A stretch of DNA of 64,000 bases from CAZQRP01 sp964596125 (GTDB taxonomy: Bacteria > Chloroflexota > Dehalococcoidia > GIF9 > UBA5629). The stretch lies in NCBI GenBank assembly GCA_964596125.1, contig CAZQRP010000009.1, positions 53,351 through 117,350 on the forward strand, read 5' to 3'. The position numbers and the translations under genes were made by a program. The notes beneath the pieces were generated by a model, which saw nothing but the letters and a program-made list of their open reading frames with translations, ran no database searches and was not told the DNA's origin. Positions 43,439-52,275 of the stretch are shown here, one piece after another. Each line of letters begins with the position of its first letter. The first letter of the stretch is position 1.

Positions 43439-43849
43439 GTGGTTGAGTATAATAAGCCATTACCTATTCTCGACAGTAATTCAAGCGAATTCTGGGAAGG
43501 CTGCAAAAGGCACGAATTGCTAATTCAAAGGTGCGAACAGTGTAACAGCTACCGCTTTCCTCCTCGCCCGATCTGTCCAAACTGTCTTTCCATGGATACT
43601 ACATTGGACAAAATGAGCGGCAAAGGAGAGGTGTATACATTTTCAGTGGCTCGTATGCCCCTGAGACCCCAGTGGGAACCTGACATCCCCTATACCATTG
43701 GTGTTATCCAGCTTGATGAAGGGGTAAGAATGGTAAGTAACATAATAGGTTGCCAGCCGGAGGATGTTAAGATAGGTATGAAGGTAGAAGTCACCTTTGA
43801 TGACGTTACCGACAATATTGCTCTACCCAAATTCAAACCGGTCCCCTGA
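43439..43849 (+). CDS. DUF35 zinc-ribbon OB-fold protein, thiolase partner
   Basis: A 136-residue protein: an N-terminal helix, a rubredoxin-like zinc ribbon (CEQC..CPNC at about residues 32-52) and a C-terminal OB fold (KGEVYTFSVARMP to GMKVEVTFDDV). DUF35/ChsH2-type proteins bind acyl-CoA and form obligate complexes with SCP2 thiolases or MaoC-like hydratases. It starts at a GTG six bases after the thiolase stop; its AAGGAGGT ribosome site overlaps the end of the thiolase gene, so the pair is tightly coupled. Confidence 0.92.
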   Translation: MVEYNKPLPILDSNSSEFWEGCKRHELLIQRCEQCNSYRFPPRPICPNCLSMDTTLDKMSGKGEVYTFSVARMPLRPQWEPDIPYTIGVIQLDEGVRMVSNIIGCQPEDVKIGMKVEVTFDDVTDNIALPKFKPVP

Positions 43850-43973
43850 TTACAACAAGGACACAGCATCGACGAGGATACCGAATGTTTACAAACTATG
43901 ACGGTAAGGAGTGATTATCGTCTGGCAATGACCTTCTAATGGTCTCCATACCCATGGAACCAAGCCAGTTCTT

Positions 43974-44402
43974 TTACCATTTCTTAACAATAGAATTCAC
44001 CAGACCTTTTGCAATCCAATTCGGGGCAGCCTGTGCAGCTATTGTCACTCTATCGTACATCTCCAGGTCCTCTGAGACCTTTCCGTCTACAATGCGGGAC
44101 ACGATGATCCCGGGGGCTGTCACCTGCCTTTTGCCTTTATATATACCCCGCATTGTCCAAACGCTCACCACCTTATCCCCTTCGGCGACAAGCTCATCAA
44201 CAGTGAAATGAATGTTGTGAAAGCTGGTACAAAGCCGGGTAACAAACCGTTTAAGTTGCTCTGTGCCCTTTATTTCGTGACCTCCAGGACCATGGTAGAC
44301 ATAGTCCGGAGCATAGAGCTCGTCTATTATTCCCAACCTACCCTCGTTGAATATTTCCTCCCAGATACGGTTGAGTATAGCTTTGTTTTCCTGTATGGAC
44401 AC
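43974..44402 (-). CDS. SnoaL-like polyketide cyclase family protein (ester cyclase)
   Basis: A 142-residue NTF2-fold protein: NKAILNRIWEEIFNEGRLGIIDELYAPDYVYHGPGG at the start, then FHNIHFTVDELVAEGDKVVSVWTMRG and a DGKVSEDLEMYD block. These are the landmarks of SnoaL-like cyclases and the YesE/DUF4440-type group. The frame opens at 44414, but a GAGGGG site favours the GTG at 44402. It follows the methyltransferase-like gene by 20 bases, so they form one operon. It may isomerise or hydrolyse a small cyclic substrate. Confidence 0.8.
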   Translation of the reverse strand: MSIQENKAILNRIWEEIFNEGRLGIIDELYAPDYVYHGPGGHEIKGTEQLKRFVTRLCTSFHNIHFTVDELVAEGDKVVSVWTMRGIYKGKRQVTAPGIIVSRIVDGKVSEDLEMYDRVTIAAQAAPNWIAKGLVNSIVKKW

Positions 44403-44422
44403 AGTGCCCCTCACTCAGGTGG

Positions 44423-44986
44423 TTACGACTTCGGCATCCCTATCCACTTTGGCGTTCTATTCACATAGTCACTATAGGAATCTCCAAATTCCTCAAGACA
44501 GTGGCGTTCTTCATAGTTGGCCGTAATGACGGATAATATTATAAATAGCACCGAAAATAATAAGAAAATCCATGATGCGGTAGCGATACCTGTACCTATG
44601 AATATCAAGAAACCCGTCAGAATCATAGGATGTCTTGAGTAACGATACAGTCCCATTGTCCAGGGTGTACCAAGTGGTATATTGGCAATATTGATAATTG
44701 CCATCGTCCATCCTATTATCCCAACTATGCACATAGCCAGACCAACGTAAAACCAGATAGTACCTAATTTTAAAGGTAAGAAGATGGAAAAAATGAAAAG
44801 TCCGAAGAATAAAATGATATTAACAAAAAAACTGATTAGTTTTTCAGTCCTGCATTGATTAGAAGCCTGCATCTTTTGCATTGCATTCTTCACTATCAAC
44901 ATAATAAGAACTGGATGTATCAGTGGATAAAACATGAGAATCCACCCATTCCATACACCTATTTCAAAAGCTGGCATAAGTGACAT
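44423..44986 (-). CDS. Isoprenylcysteine carboxyl methyltransferase (ICMT)-like membrane protein
   Basis: A 187-residue protein with five to six membrane helices. The C-terminal half contains GLYRYSRHPMILTGFL and YEERHCLEEFGDSYSDYVNRTPKWIG, the signature of ICMT/PEMT-type phospholipid or isoprenoid methyltransferases, whose conserved RHP and EE residues bind S-adenosylmethionine. In bacteria such proteins methylate lipids or are of unknown substrate. A strong GAAAGGAGGA site gives the start. It is the first gene of a two-gene operon with the SnoaL-like protein. Confidence 0.83.
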   Translation of the reverse strand: MSLMPAFEIGVWNGWILMFYPLIHPVLIMLIVKNAMQKMQASNQCRTEKLISFFVNIILFFGLFIFSIFLPLKLGTIWFYVGLAMCIVGIIGWTMAIINIANIPLGTPWTMGLYRYSRHPMILTGFLIFIGTGIATASWIFLLFSVLFIILSVITANYEERHCLEEFGDSYSDYVNRTPKWIGMPKS

Positions 44987-45199
44987 GATTCTCCTCCTTT
45001 CGTTTGAATCTCACCGATTTAATGAGATTTTCGTTTTCAAGCAGGATTGCCGTATTAAGCGAGAAAAGTGTCAGCAATCGCTATCAAACAACGATTACCG
45101 TGCCTTTCCCGATTTCCACAAGACCCGTTTACTTTGTTCGCAGGTTTATTTCGTGTGCGATGGACGTATTCTAGCGTTCAGCCACTGTACCTGTCAATA

Positions 45200-45424
45200 C
45201 TATGACGCAAGCAGCCCAGACGTCGGATGCTCTTCCTTCATCTCATCCTGCTTCACTGCCACACAGAAATTGGCAATAATAGCCATAGAGCTGTGGTACA
45301 AAATCCTGGAAATAACCTCAAATTTAGAACCTTTTCGTAGGGCATACGTGGCAAAGTAGTGTCTCAGCTTGTGCCCCCTCATCTTTGGAATAGCAAGGCT
45401 ATCGTATAATCTAAGGAAACACCT
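45200..45424 (-). pseudogene. C-terminal remnant of a tyrosine recombinase near a tRNA-Met-like site
   Basis: The frame reads LAIPKMRGHKLRHYFATYA, then LRKGSKFEVISRILYHSSMA, then VKQDEMKEEH, a clear match to the C-terminal catalytic part of XerD-like integrases (HKLRHTFATY, LGHSS). The catalytic Gly-His is changed to YHSS, and the nucleophile Tyr region is lost (NFCVAV where DxYxHV is expected). The N-terminal two thirds are absent. It belongs to a different lineage from the recombinase at 61.65 kb. It lies 190 bases from the tRNA-like remnant at 45.61 kb. Confidence 0.7.
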
Positions 45425-45741
45425 CTACAAAAGATGAATGCTCTGGAGACCCTATACATAAATGGCCGAAAACAGATAGCAGCTTTTCACCACTCAGGGA
45501 TTTCTTTCAACGTACTCACAAACCAGGTCAACTGTTACAGGGGATACGGGCACTACTCTTTTCTTACTAAGAAAAGTTTTAAATATGCAAGACGAACACG
45601 ATGGCATGAGCTGAGGCACTTGAACCACTGACCAAGAGCTTATGAGGTCCAATCACAGGTAATAATGTAACAACGCCTTTCATAGTAGCGTCTCCCTTAA
45701 TGTTCCTATGAAAAGGTATTGTCTTATCAAATCTAGTCAGG
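45424..45741. other. Spacer holding a degraded tRNA attachment copy
   Basis: Contains the tRNA-Met-like segment at 45611-45646 and otherwise no credible gene. Confidence 0.45.
45611..45646 (-). repeat. Degraded tRNA-Met 3'-part copy, oldest attachment remnant
   Basis: On the minus strand it reads CTCATAAGCTCTTGGTC, then a damaged T arm with GGTTCAAGTGCC. It matches the tRNA-Met segment at the right edge at about 27 of 36 positions, including the anticodon loop CTCATAA and variable loop. The T stem no longer pairs, so it is not a gene. It probably marks the far end of an older integrated element. Confidence 0.55.
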
Positions 45742-47400
45742 CTACTTATCTATACCATTACTCCATTCTTCGATGAATTCTATTGATTCCCTCATTCTCT
45801 GAACAAATGCAGAATCTTTAGATATCTCGGCAGCTTTGTTGTAATCCGCCAGAGCGAGTACAATATCTTCTCTTAATACTCCCGAGCTGGATTTATCTTG
45901 GTGTACGGAAGAGCCTGTAATCATCGCAATTATTTTTTCATAATCAGCGATAACCATATCCCACTGCCTCTGTTTATCCATAGCCCAGTCTTTATTCCAC
46001 GAGCCTCTGTTTAATGTTGAGTCTCTTGTATAGGCACTATTTAAATCGGCAATAGCCTGCGCCCACTGCGCCTTCTTAAAACGAGCATAACCCCTGTTAC
46101 AATAAAACTCAGCCACAGCGGGCTCTTGCTCAGTTGGTATTGACTTCGCTAAGGTAATAATGAAGTTCGCTTCAACAGAGTTACCCTTATTACCTGACGC
46201 AGCTACGGTATATTCCTTGCCCTTTATCGTTGGAACTATTAAGGTAGCATTGAAACTGCCAGTACTGTCAGTAGTTGCGGTAACATTTATTGCCATTTTA
46301 TCTAAACTTATAGTTATTACTTCACTATTAGCAAAACCGCTCCCAGCAATGATAACTCTTGTGCCCTTGATACTAGGTTCCGGCGATAGTTTTATCTCTG
46401 GGATGACTTCAAAGACAGTATCATTGACAATTCCTTTTGGTGTAAAGCTACTGCCGTATACGCCGATTATGTGACTCCCCTGTGTAGTTTCAGGAACATA
46501 GACTGTTTCCCTTAAGATGCCATCGGCTCGTGCACTGCCATCAACTATTAAGCTACCGTCATGTTCTGCCATTATATTGCATATAATTATTTCACCGTCC
46601 CAGGTTATTGTTATGCCATCTTCACCAGTACGGAAGCCCCATCCATAGATAAATAGTTTCGTGCCGACTGTGCCAGAAACTGGTGTTACTTTAACATATG
46701 GAACAGCAGGGAATTTATTTTTCCCTGGTCCAGGATTGACTGGGGTACTACTTTGGGGACTATTATAATGTTCATTTTTTGTTGCCTTGGGATCGGTATC
46801 TTTGACTAAATCGGGAACAGCAAAGAGGTCCCACTGCATTTGCCTTAAATAAAACCAATTCCGTCCTTGATAAGCTTCAACTAGACTTGGATCGCTTTGA
46901 AATAACTGGTACAGGTAGAGTTGTGATGACTGATCCCATTGCGCCTTATGGGCATAACACCAAGCACGAATGTTATACGCCATAATCAGGCCAGGATCAA
47001 GTTCAATTGCCTTACTGAAATCATATATAGCTCTATCGTATGCTCCATTAGCTGCGTTAGCCAGTCCACGATAGTAATGAGCTTCAGTATATTCAGGATC
47101 CAATTCAATAGCTTTAGAATAATCGGCTACTGCTCTCGTATATGCACCTTTGTCAAAGTGATAGATCCTGCCCCTACCCCAGTACGCCACTGCCAGCTTA
47201 GGATCCAGTTCTATCGCAGTAGTATATTCATTCACCGCTTCATCATATAGACCCTGAGTAAAGTATATATGTCCCTGCTCAATACACTTTGCTGCCTGCT
47301 GCGTTGGTTGGTCCGTACTGGTTGGCTGAACTTCAGCACATTGCGACGGCGGTACCAAGGTAATACAGGCAAGCATGATAACACCTAATCTACGTTTCAC
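45742..47400 (-). CDS. TPR and IPT/TIG domain lipoprotein
   Basis: A 552-residue exported protein starting at a GTG with a GGGAGC site. The signal peptide ends before Cys21 (VPPSQC). Residues 40-185 are TPR repeats of the form YDEAVNEYTTAIELDPKLAVAYWGRG. The middle (about 230-420) contains two IPT/TIG-like beta domains (VTPVSGTVGTKLFIYGWGF and SPEPSIKGTRVIIAGSGFA). The C-terminal part returns to TPR repeats (FYCNRGYARFKKAQWAQAIADLN). It probably sits at the cell surface as a scaffold. It is related in its TPRs to the protein at 15.2 kb. Confidence 0.82.
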   Translation of the reverse strand: MKRRLGVIMLACITLVPPSQCAEVQPTSTDQPTQQAAKCIEQGHIYFTQGLYDEAVNEYTTAIELDPKLAVAYWGRGRIYHFDKGAYTRAVADYSKAIELDPEYTEAHYYRGLANAANGAYDRAIYDFSKAIELDPGLIMAYNIRAWCYAHKAQWDQSSQLYLYQLFQSDPSLVEAYQGRNWFYLRQMQWDLFAVPDLVKDTDPKATKNEHYNSPQSSTPVNPGPGKNKFPAVPYVKVTPVSGTVGTKLFIYGWGFRTGEDGITITWDGEIIICNIMAEHDGSLIVDGSARADGILRETVYVPETTQGSHIIGVYGSSFTPKGIVNDTVFEVIPEIKLSPEPSIKGTRVIIAGSGFANSEVITISLDKMAINVTATTDSTGSFNATLIVPTIKGKEYTVAASGNKGNSVEANFIITLAKSIPTEQEPAVAEFYCNRGYARFKKAQWAQAIADLNSAYTRDSTLNRGSWNKDWAMDKQRQWDMVIADYEKIIAMITGSSVHQDKSSSGVLREDIVLALADYNKAAEISKDSAFVQRMRESIEFIEEWSNGIDK

Positions 47401-47672
47401 TTCTTTGCTCCCAGGGCTTCATGGATGTAGAACTTTCTGCATATTTTACACACAGCCGGAGCAAATTGGTAAATTATTAAATATTTTTATATCAGGATTG
47501 TTACTGAGAACCTGTAACATTTTTATTATAACTAATGTTAATAAATATATAACACCTTAATAGTTTTTGTCCGTTAATACCAGGAACCTGCTATACACTA
47601 GCTCGAAAATTTTTAAACGCAGGCAAACATAGATTGTCGTAGTAAAAGCAAAATATTGAAAGGAGGAAACCG

Positions 47673-49073
47673 ATGAAGATTAAAGGAAAATGTGCCTTCA
47701 ATGTAGCTTTTTACCTGGTAATAATATGCGTTTTTATATTTTGTTCCAGAATAGACGCTATATCTGCAGCACCGGGTGGCAAAGGGAAACCAGCAAAGGT
47801 TGAGAACACGATAGTAATGATTTGCGATGGGTGGGGCTATAATCATGTTGATGCCGCAAGCTACTATCAGTACGGTGACTCTGGTATGCAGATTTATGAA
47901 AGCTTCCCGTTTGCTTATGCCATGAGTACTTACATGTGGGGGGGTGACTATGATTCCACACTAGCCTGGAGTGACTTTCAATATGTGACCAGTGGATCTA
48001 CAGACTCTGCAGCGGCTGCTACCGCAATGTCCACTGGCATTAAGACCAGCAACGGAGCTATAGGTGTGGATATCAGCGGTACGCCAGTGAAAAATGTTCT
48101 CGAATGTGCAGAAGAGCAGGGCAAATCAACTGGTGTAGTTACAACTGTTCAGTTTAGTCATGCCACTCCTGCGGGCTTTGTTGCTCATAACGAGTCACGC
48201 TCCAATTACGAGGCTATCGCTCAAGAAATGATTTATGATAGTGCCACGGATGTAATCATGGGCTGTGGCAATCCATGGTTTGATGCGGATGGCCAGCTTT
48301 TGCTAACACCTAATACCTATATGTACGTTGGTGGTGAAGATACATGGAATGACCTTGTATCGGGAACAGCTTCAGGCGATGCCGACGGTGATGGGCTTTC
48401 CGATGACCCGTGGACGCTAATCCAAGAACGTGCAGAATTCCAGTCACTGATGAGCGGTCCAACTCCCGCTCGCCTGATAGGTATACCGAAGGTAAAAAAC
48501 ACTCTCCAATACGATCGTAGCGGCAATATATTTGGCGATCCTTATACAGTTCCGAAAATAGACACCGTGCCCACACTGGAAGAAATGACCCTAGCTGCTC
48601 TCAATGTACTTGACAATGATCCTGATGGCTTTTTCCTCATGATAGAGGGTGGTGCAGCCGATTGGGCTAGTCATGCCCATGCGTCTGGTCGTGTCATCGA
48701 GGAATTAATCGACTTCAATCAAGCGGTGGTAACTGTGGCTGACTGGGTTAATCAAAACAGTGATTGGGATAGGACATTACTTATCGTAACAGGGGATCAT
48801 GAGTGTGGTTATCTTCTGGGACCTGGTTCCGGCCTCGATTCCAGTTCATTGTGGAAACCTATAGTCAATAACGGCATCGAGAACTTACCAGGCATGGAGT
48901 GGTACAATTGGGGTCACACCAACAGTTTGATTCCGTTGTTTGCAAAAGGTACCGCTGCTAGTTTGATCAAACGCTATGCGAATAAACGTGACTCAGTACG
49001 TGGTTCATATCTTGACAATACCGAGATAGCAAAAACTATTTTCAAATGTATGAACTGTAATCCAAAAAGGTAA
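47673..49073 (+). CDS. Secreted alkaline phosphatase
   Basis: A 466-residue enzyme with a signal peptide (hydrophobic stretch about 11-30, cleavage near AISA-AP). Ser112 in STDSAAAATAMSTG is the phosphorylated nucleophile. VMICDGWG at the N-terminus, EGGAADWASHA and TGDHECG with the C-terminal GHT provide the metal ligands of the PhoA/PhoK superfamily. A calcium-binding-like loop GDADGDGLSDD is inserted at about residue 235, which is not standard. It releases inorganic phosphate from organic esters outside the membrane. A strong AAAGGAGG site gives the start. No Pho-box is obvious. Confidence 0.93.
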   Translation: MKIKGKCAFNVAFYLVIICVFIFCSRIDAISAAPGGKGKPAKVENTIVMICDGWGYNHVDAASYYQYGDSGMQIYESFPFAYAMSTYMWGGDYDSTLAWSDFQYVTSGSTDSAAAATAMSTGIKTSNGAIGVDISGTPVKNVLECAEEQGKSTGVVTTVQFSHATPAGFVAHNESRSNYEAIAQEMIYDSATDVIMGCGNPWFDADGQLLLTPNTYMYVGGEDTWNDLVSGTASGDADGDGLSDDPWTLIQERAEFQSLMSGPTPARLIGIPKVKNTLQYDRSGNIFGDPYTVPKIDTVPTLEEMTLAALNVLDNDPDGFFLMIEGGAADWASHAHASGRVIEELIDFNQAVVTVADWVNQNSDWDRTLLIVTGDHECGYLLGPGSGLDSSSLWKPIVNNGIENLPGMEWYNWGHTNSLIPLFAKGTAASLIKRYANKRDSVRGSYLDNTEIAKTIFKCMNCNPKR

Positions 49074-49464
49074 TAAATCCTGAAACAACCTGAAATAGTC
49101 TGGTTTGGTTTTTGAAATGAATGATTTGTTATGTTATCTGAACAAGACCTTGGATTGTTGATGACAAAGTAGTTTTATACCACGGTTAATTATTTCACGC
49201 AAAAAGGTAAAAGCATGTAAAGATAAATTATTTAACCTACGTCCCCAGGAATAAGCCTAGTTGTAAAGTTAGACACTTAACTGCCTTGAGAATATCTTTT
49301 ATTTGCCTCCGCTGCTTCACAGCATCCAATCACCCGGCAGCACACATCTATTAACATTAGCGTAGTATGCCGACTACAACAATCTAAAAGGTGGTACAAT
49401 ATTTCGGACAGATCGTTGTAAAGCTATAAGCCGCATAGCAACTTTTATAAAGACTGTAACTATT
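49074..49464. other. Spacer with extended -10
   Basis: No gene seen. TGGTACAAT at 49392-49400 is an extended -10 for the Fe-S protein at 49465, in a context nearly identical to that at 36518. Confidence 0.45.
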
Positions 49465-50742
49465 ATGGCTCATAACACGATAAAACCTGGTTATTCCCGA
49501 TTAATAGAAAGATTGAACAGGTCTCCGCAGGGTGCACCTCCTTCGGAGCTATTATTTAAAATCCTGGAAATGCTTTTCAGCGAGAAGGAGGCTGGTCTTG
49601 TTTCGCTTTTACCTATCCTGCCCTTTACGGTAAAAAAAGCCAGTCGTGCCTGGGGAATGGACATAGCCAGTACTCAAAAGATGCTGGATGAACTGGCAGG
49701 TCGGGGTATTCTGGTCGATATAGACAGAAATGGGGAGTCTATTTACGCTCTACCTCCCCCCATGGCCGGCTTTTTTGAATTTTCCTTAATGCGTGTGCGG
49801 GATGATATCGACCAGAAGGCACTAAGTGAGCTGTTTTATCAGTATTTAAACGTGGAAGAAGATTTTATCCGGGGACTATTTATCGGGGGCGAAACTCAGT
49901 TGGGACGCACACTTGTCCACGAACCTGTTTTATCCAATGAGAATGCACTACACGTTTTGGACTATGAGCGGGCTACCGAGGTCATTAAAAGCGCTTCTCA
50001 CAGGGCTATCGGTGTCTGTTACTGCCGGCATAAAATGCATCATATGAATAGAGCCTGCAGTGCTCCGATGGAGATATGTATGACGTTTAACACCGCAGCG
50101 GCATCGTTGATTAAACATGGCTTTGCCCGTCCGGTAGACATGACAGAATGCCTCGATTATTTACAGTTAGCGTATGACCACAATCTGGTCCAATTCGGTG
50201 AAAATGTGAGAGAAGAGGTCAATTTCATTTGTAACTGCTGCGGGTGCTGCTGCGAGGCTATGATTGCCGCTCGACGGTTTGCCATTCTGAACCCCATTCA
50301 TACTACCAATTTTATCCCTGAAGTGAACGAGCAAAATTGCAGTGGTTGCGGACGATGTGTGGTTGCCTGTCCGGTGGAGGCTATGACCCTGGTCTCCTCG
50401 AATGATCCGGCTAGACCCAAAATGAAACAAGCAAGGCTGAATGAAAATCTCTGTCTAGGGTGTGGTCTTTGCGTCCGGGCCTGCCCAAAGGATAACATCC
50501 TTCTGAAATATAAGCCCAAGAGAGTGCTAACTCCCCTGAATATTACTCACAGGGCAGTTGTAATGGCTATCGAACGGGGCAAATTACAAAACTTGATTTT
50601 TGACAATCAGGTGTTACGGAGTCATCGAGCACTGGCTGCTGTCCTTGGCGTCATCCTGAAATTGCCGCCGTTCAAGCAGACCCTTGCCAGCCAACAGTTC
50701 AAATCGCGCTATCTAGAAGCTCTGATAAAACACATACAATAG
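49465..50742 (+). CDS. 4Fe-4S protein with N-terminal winged-helix-like domain
   Basis: A 425-residue cytoplasmic protein. Residues 28-100 look like a winged helix (VKKASRAWGMDIASTQKMLDELAGRG). The middle has Cys185, 187, 198 and 205, and the unusual cluster CNCCGCCCEA (256-263). Two classical ferredoxin sites follow: Cys292, 295, 298, 302 and Cys330, 333, 336, 340. The architecture resembles a family of 4Fe-4S proteins in anaerobes that are annotated only by their ferredoxin domain. Electron transfer or redox sensing is likely; the reaction is unknown. The ATG has no ribosome site. The helical C-terminus is basic. Confidence 0.8.
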   Translation: MAHNTIKPGYSRLIERLNRSPQGAPPSELLFKILEMLFSEKEAGLVSLLPILPFTVKKASRAWGMDIASTQKMLDELAGRGILVDIDRNGESIYALPPPMAGFFEFSLMRVRDDIDQKALSELFYQYLNVEEDFIRGLFIGGETQLGRTLVHEPVLSNENALHVLDYERATEVIKSASHRAIGVCYCRHKMHHMNRACSAPMEICMTFNTAAASLIKHGFARPVDMTECLDYLQLAYDHNLVQFGENVREEVNFICNCCGCCCEAMIAARRFAILNPIHTTNFIPEVNEQNCSGCGRCVVACPVEAMTLVSSNDPARPKMKQARLNENLCLGCGLCVRACPKDNILLKYKPKRVLTPLNITHRAVVMAIERGKLQNLIFDNQVLRSHRALAAVLGVILKLPPFKQTLASQQFKSRYLEALIKHIQ

Positions 50743-50859
50743 CCTCAACCTGAAAATCAGTCCATTTATAATCGCGGTTACCTATCCCCAGGATCAATTA
50801 TGGCCAGACTTTGAGGCTGTCAATGGGTCAATATCCTGCGCTATCGATAATGCCTTATT

Positions 50860-51260
50860 TTACTTCTCGATAGGATAGCCAGCATCAACCCATGCCTGAT
50901 AGTTACCTTCTAACCGATAGACCTGTTCGAATCCGGCATCAACGCGCTTCTGTGCACCTTTAATGGCTACGCTATCGACATGGCAGTACACAAGGTACTC
51001 TTGTTTTTATCAAGCGTCGGGATCGCCTTGTCCAGTGAGCCATCACCAAGGTAATAGGTGACCGCACCCGGCAGATGTCCATTTGTATAATATGGAGAGA
51101 CATCGATAATGACTAGATCGGGATTTTTATCAATAAGGTCTCTAGCCTCCGCCGGGGTCACGTCTATATAGGAGCTTTCTGTTGTTTGTTGCTGTGCTGC
51201 GCATCCGCTAATAGCCAGAAAGCCCAATACCAGCAATCCGATAATGATAGTTCATTTCAT
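50860..51260 (-). pseudogene. Rhodanese-like lipoprotein broken by a nonsense codon and a frameshift
   Basis: An ATG at 51260 with AGAGGAAG upstream reads Met-Lys-stop; the same frame continues TIIIGLLVLGFLAISGC, a normal lipoprotein signal, so codon 3 has become TGA. The rhodanese domain follows (YIDVTPAEARDLIDKNPDLV, HLPGAVTYYLGD) until near 51000, where a missing A shifts the frame. The next frame gives EYLVYCHVDSVAIKGAQ with the active-site Cys and ends GNYQAWVDAGYPIEK at 50860. Two independent lesions make true decay likely. Confidence 0.75.
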
Positions 51261-51450
51261 TGTTTCACTTCCTCTTGTTTAAGTATAGCCTTGATAAAAA
51301 AATGAAAAAACTATAAGTCCAGAGGCCTGATAACGAGTTCATCTATTTTTACTCCCTGGCGATGCAAACCTCCGCTACTCTTCCCTCATTTCATCTTCTC
51401 CACAGCAGGTCAATCGAGTCAGACTCTTCAGAGTGTAACAGGTAGTAGTA

Positions 51451-51499
51451 CTACCACCACATAGGTCGAAGTGGTATCTCGGCATTTTGGGCAGAAATG
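51451..51499. repeat. Dispersed ~50-bp repeat, copy A
   Basis: Contains TCGAAGTGGTATC and GGCATTTT, and shares about 39 of 50 positions with 52485-52534. TACCAC and GTGGTA inside form a six-base inverted repeat. It lies between the MBL gene end and the rhodanese remnant. Confidence 0.5.
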
Positions 51500-51513
51500 T
51501 TTAAGGAAAAAGC

Positions 51514-52275
51514 TCAGTTGCCATCCCAATGTGCAAATGACTCACGATAATTATCACTATAACCATAGTGAGTTGTGAAAATATATCTTACATCCGGTAA
51601 TCTGGAAATCCTGGTTATCGAGTTCCTTTGTCGAGTCGTATCCATATTAAAGAAGTCGTTAAATAAAGCAACCTTATTGTTCTTTAAGCTTAATGTATCA
51701 CCAGAGAATAAATATCTATCATCAACGATATAACACATTGAACCTGGAGTATGTCCTGGAGTAAGAATACAATGAACTCTTAAGCCAGAAACATCAATAT
51801 CTTGGTTATCCACGAGCAGATTATAATGGGTAGGTAGCGAATTTTTGAATACTAGGGTTTTTGCGGTTTTGCCGTTAATCATTTGCTCTTCTTCATTAGA
51901 AATGTATACCTTGGCATTAGAGAATAAACCGAGTGCACCAACATGGTCCTGGTCTGTATGAGTTAAAAATACTGCTGCTACTTTTAACGGATCCAAATTG
52001 AGTCTAGCCATTTCATTTTTAACAGTATTCTGGTCTTCCCCACTGTCAAAGGCGATCAAATTACTACCGGTTTTTACAAGGTAGAAGTTTACATAGCTAT
52101 TAGCCTTAATAACATAAACACCGCTTACCACTTCTGTACTATCAAGAGGTGCCATTTTATTTATTTCTGATCGCATCCTATATAGATATAGCAAACTTAC
52201 TGACAGCAGGATAATTACCAAAATGCTGAGGGAAATGCCTCCCCATAATGCGATCCGTCGCGTTTTAACTGCCAA
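51514..52275 (-). CDS. Membrane-anchored metallo-beta-lactamase fold hydrolase
   Basis: A 253-residue protein with one N-terminal transmembrane helix (about 10-32) and an MBL-fold domain facing outward. The zinc motif THTDQDH (THxDxDH variant), the downstream TPGHTPGSMCYI and FSGDTLS supply the metal ligands, and TTHYG the last His. It is a general hydrolase; glyoxalase II, lactonase or sulfur-related roles are all possible. The decayed rhodanese gene nearby is suggestive because MBL-rhodanese pairs process persulfides, but that link is inference. TTG start with AAGGA upstream. Confidence 0.82.
   Translation of the reverse strand: MAVKTRRIALWGGISLSILVIILLSVSLLYLYRMRSEINKMAPLDSTEVVSGVYVIKANSYVNFYLVKTGSNLIAFDSGEDQNTVKNEMARLNLDPLKVAAVFLTHTDQDHVGALGLFSNAKVYISNEEEQMINGKTAKTLVFKNSLPTHYNLLVDNQDIDVSGLRVHCILTPGHTPGSMCYIVDDRYLFSGDTLSLKNNKVALFNDFFNMDTTRQRNSITRISRLPDVRYIFTTHYGYSDNYRESFAHWDGN

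Noticed and set aside
45434..45631. 65-codon plus-strand frame over the tRNA-like copy
   Set aside because: It runs through the degraded tRNA-derived sequence and has no ribosome site.
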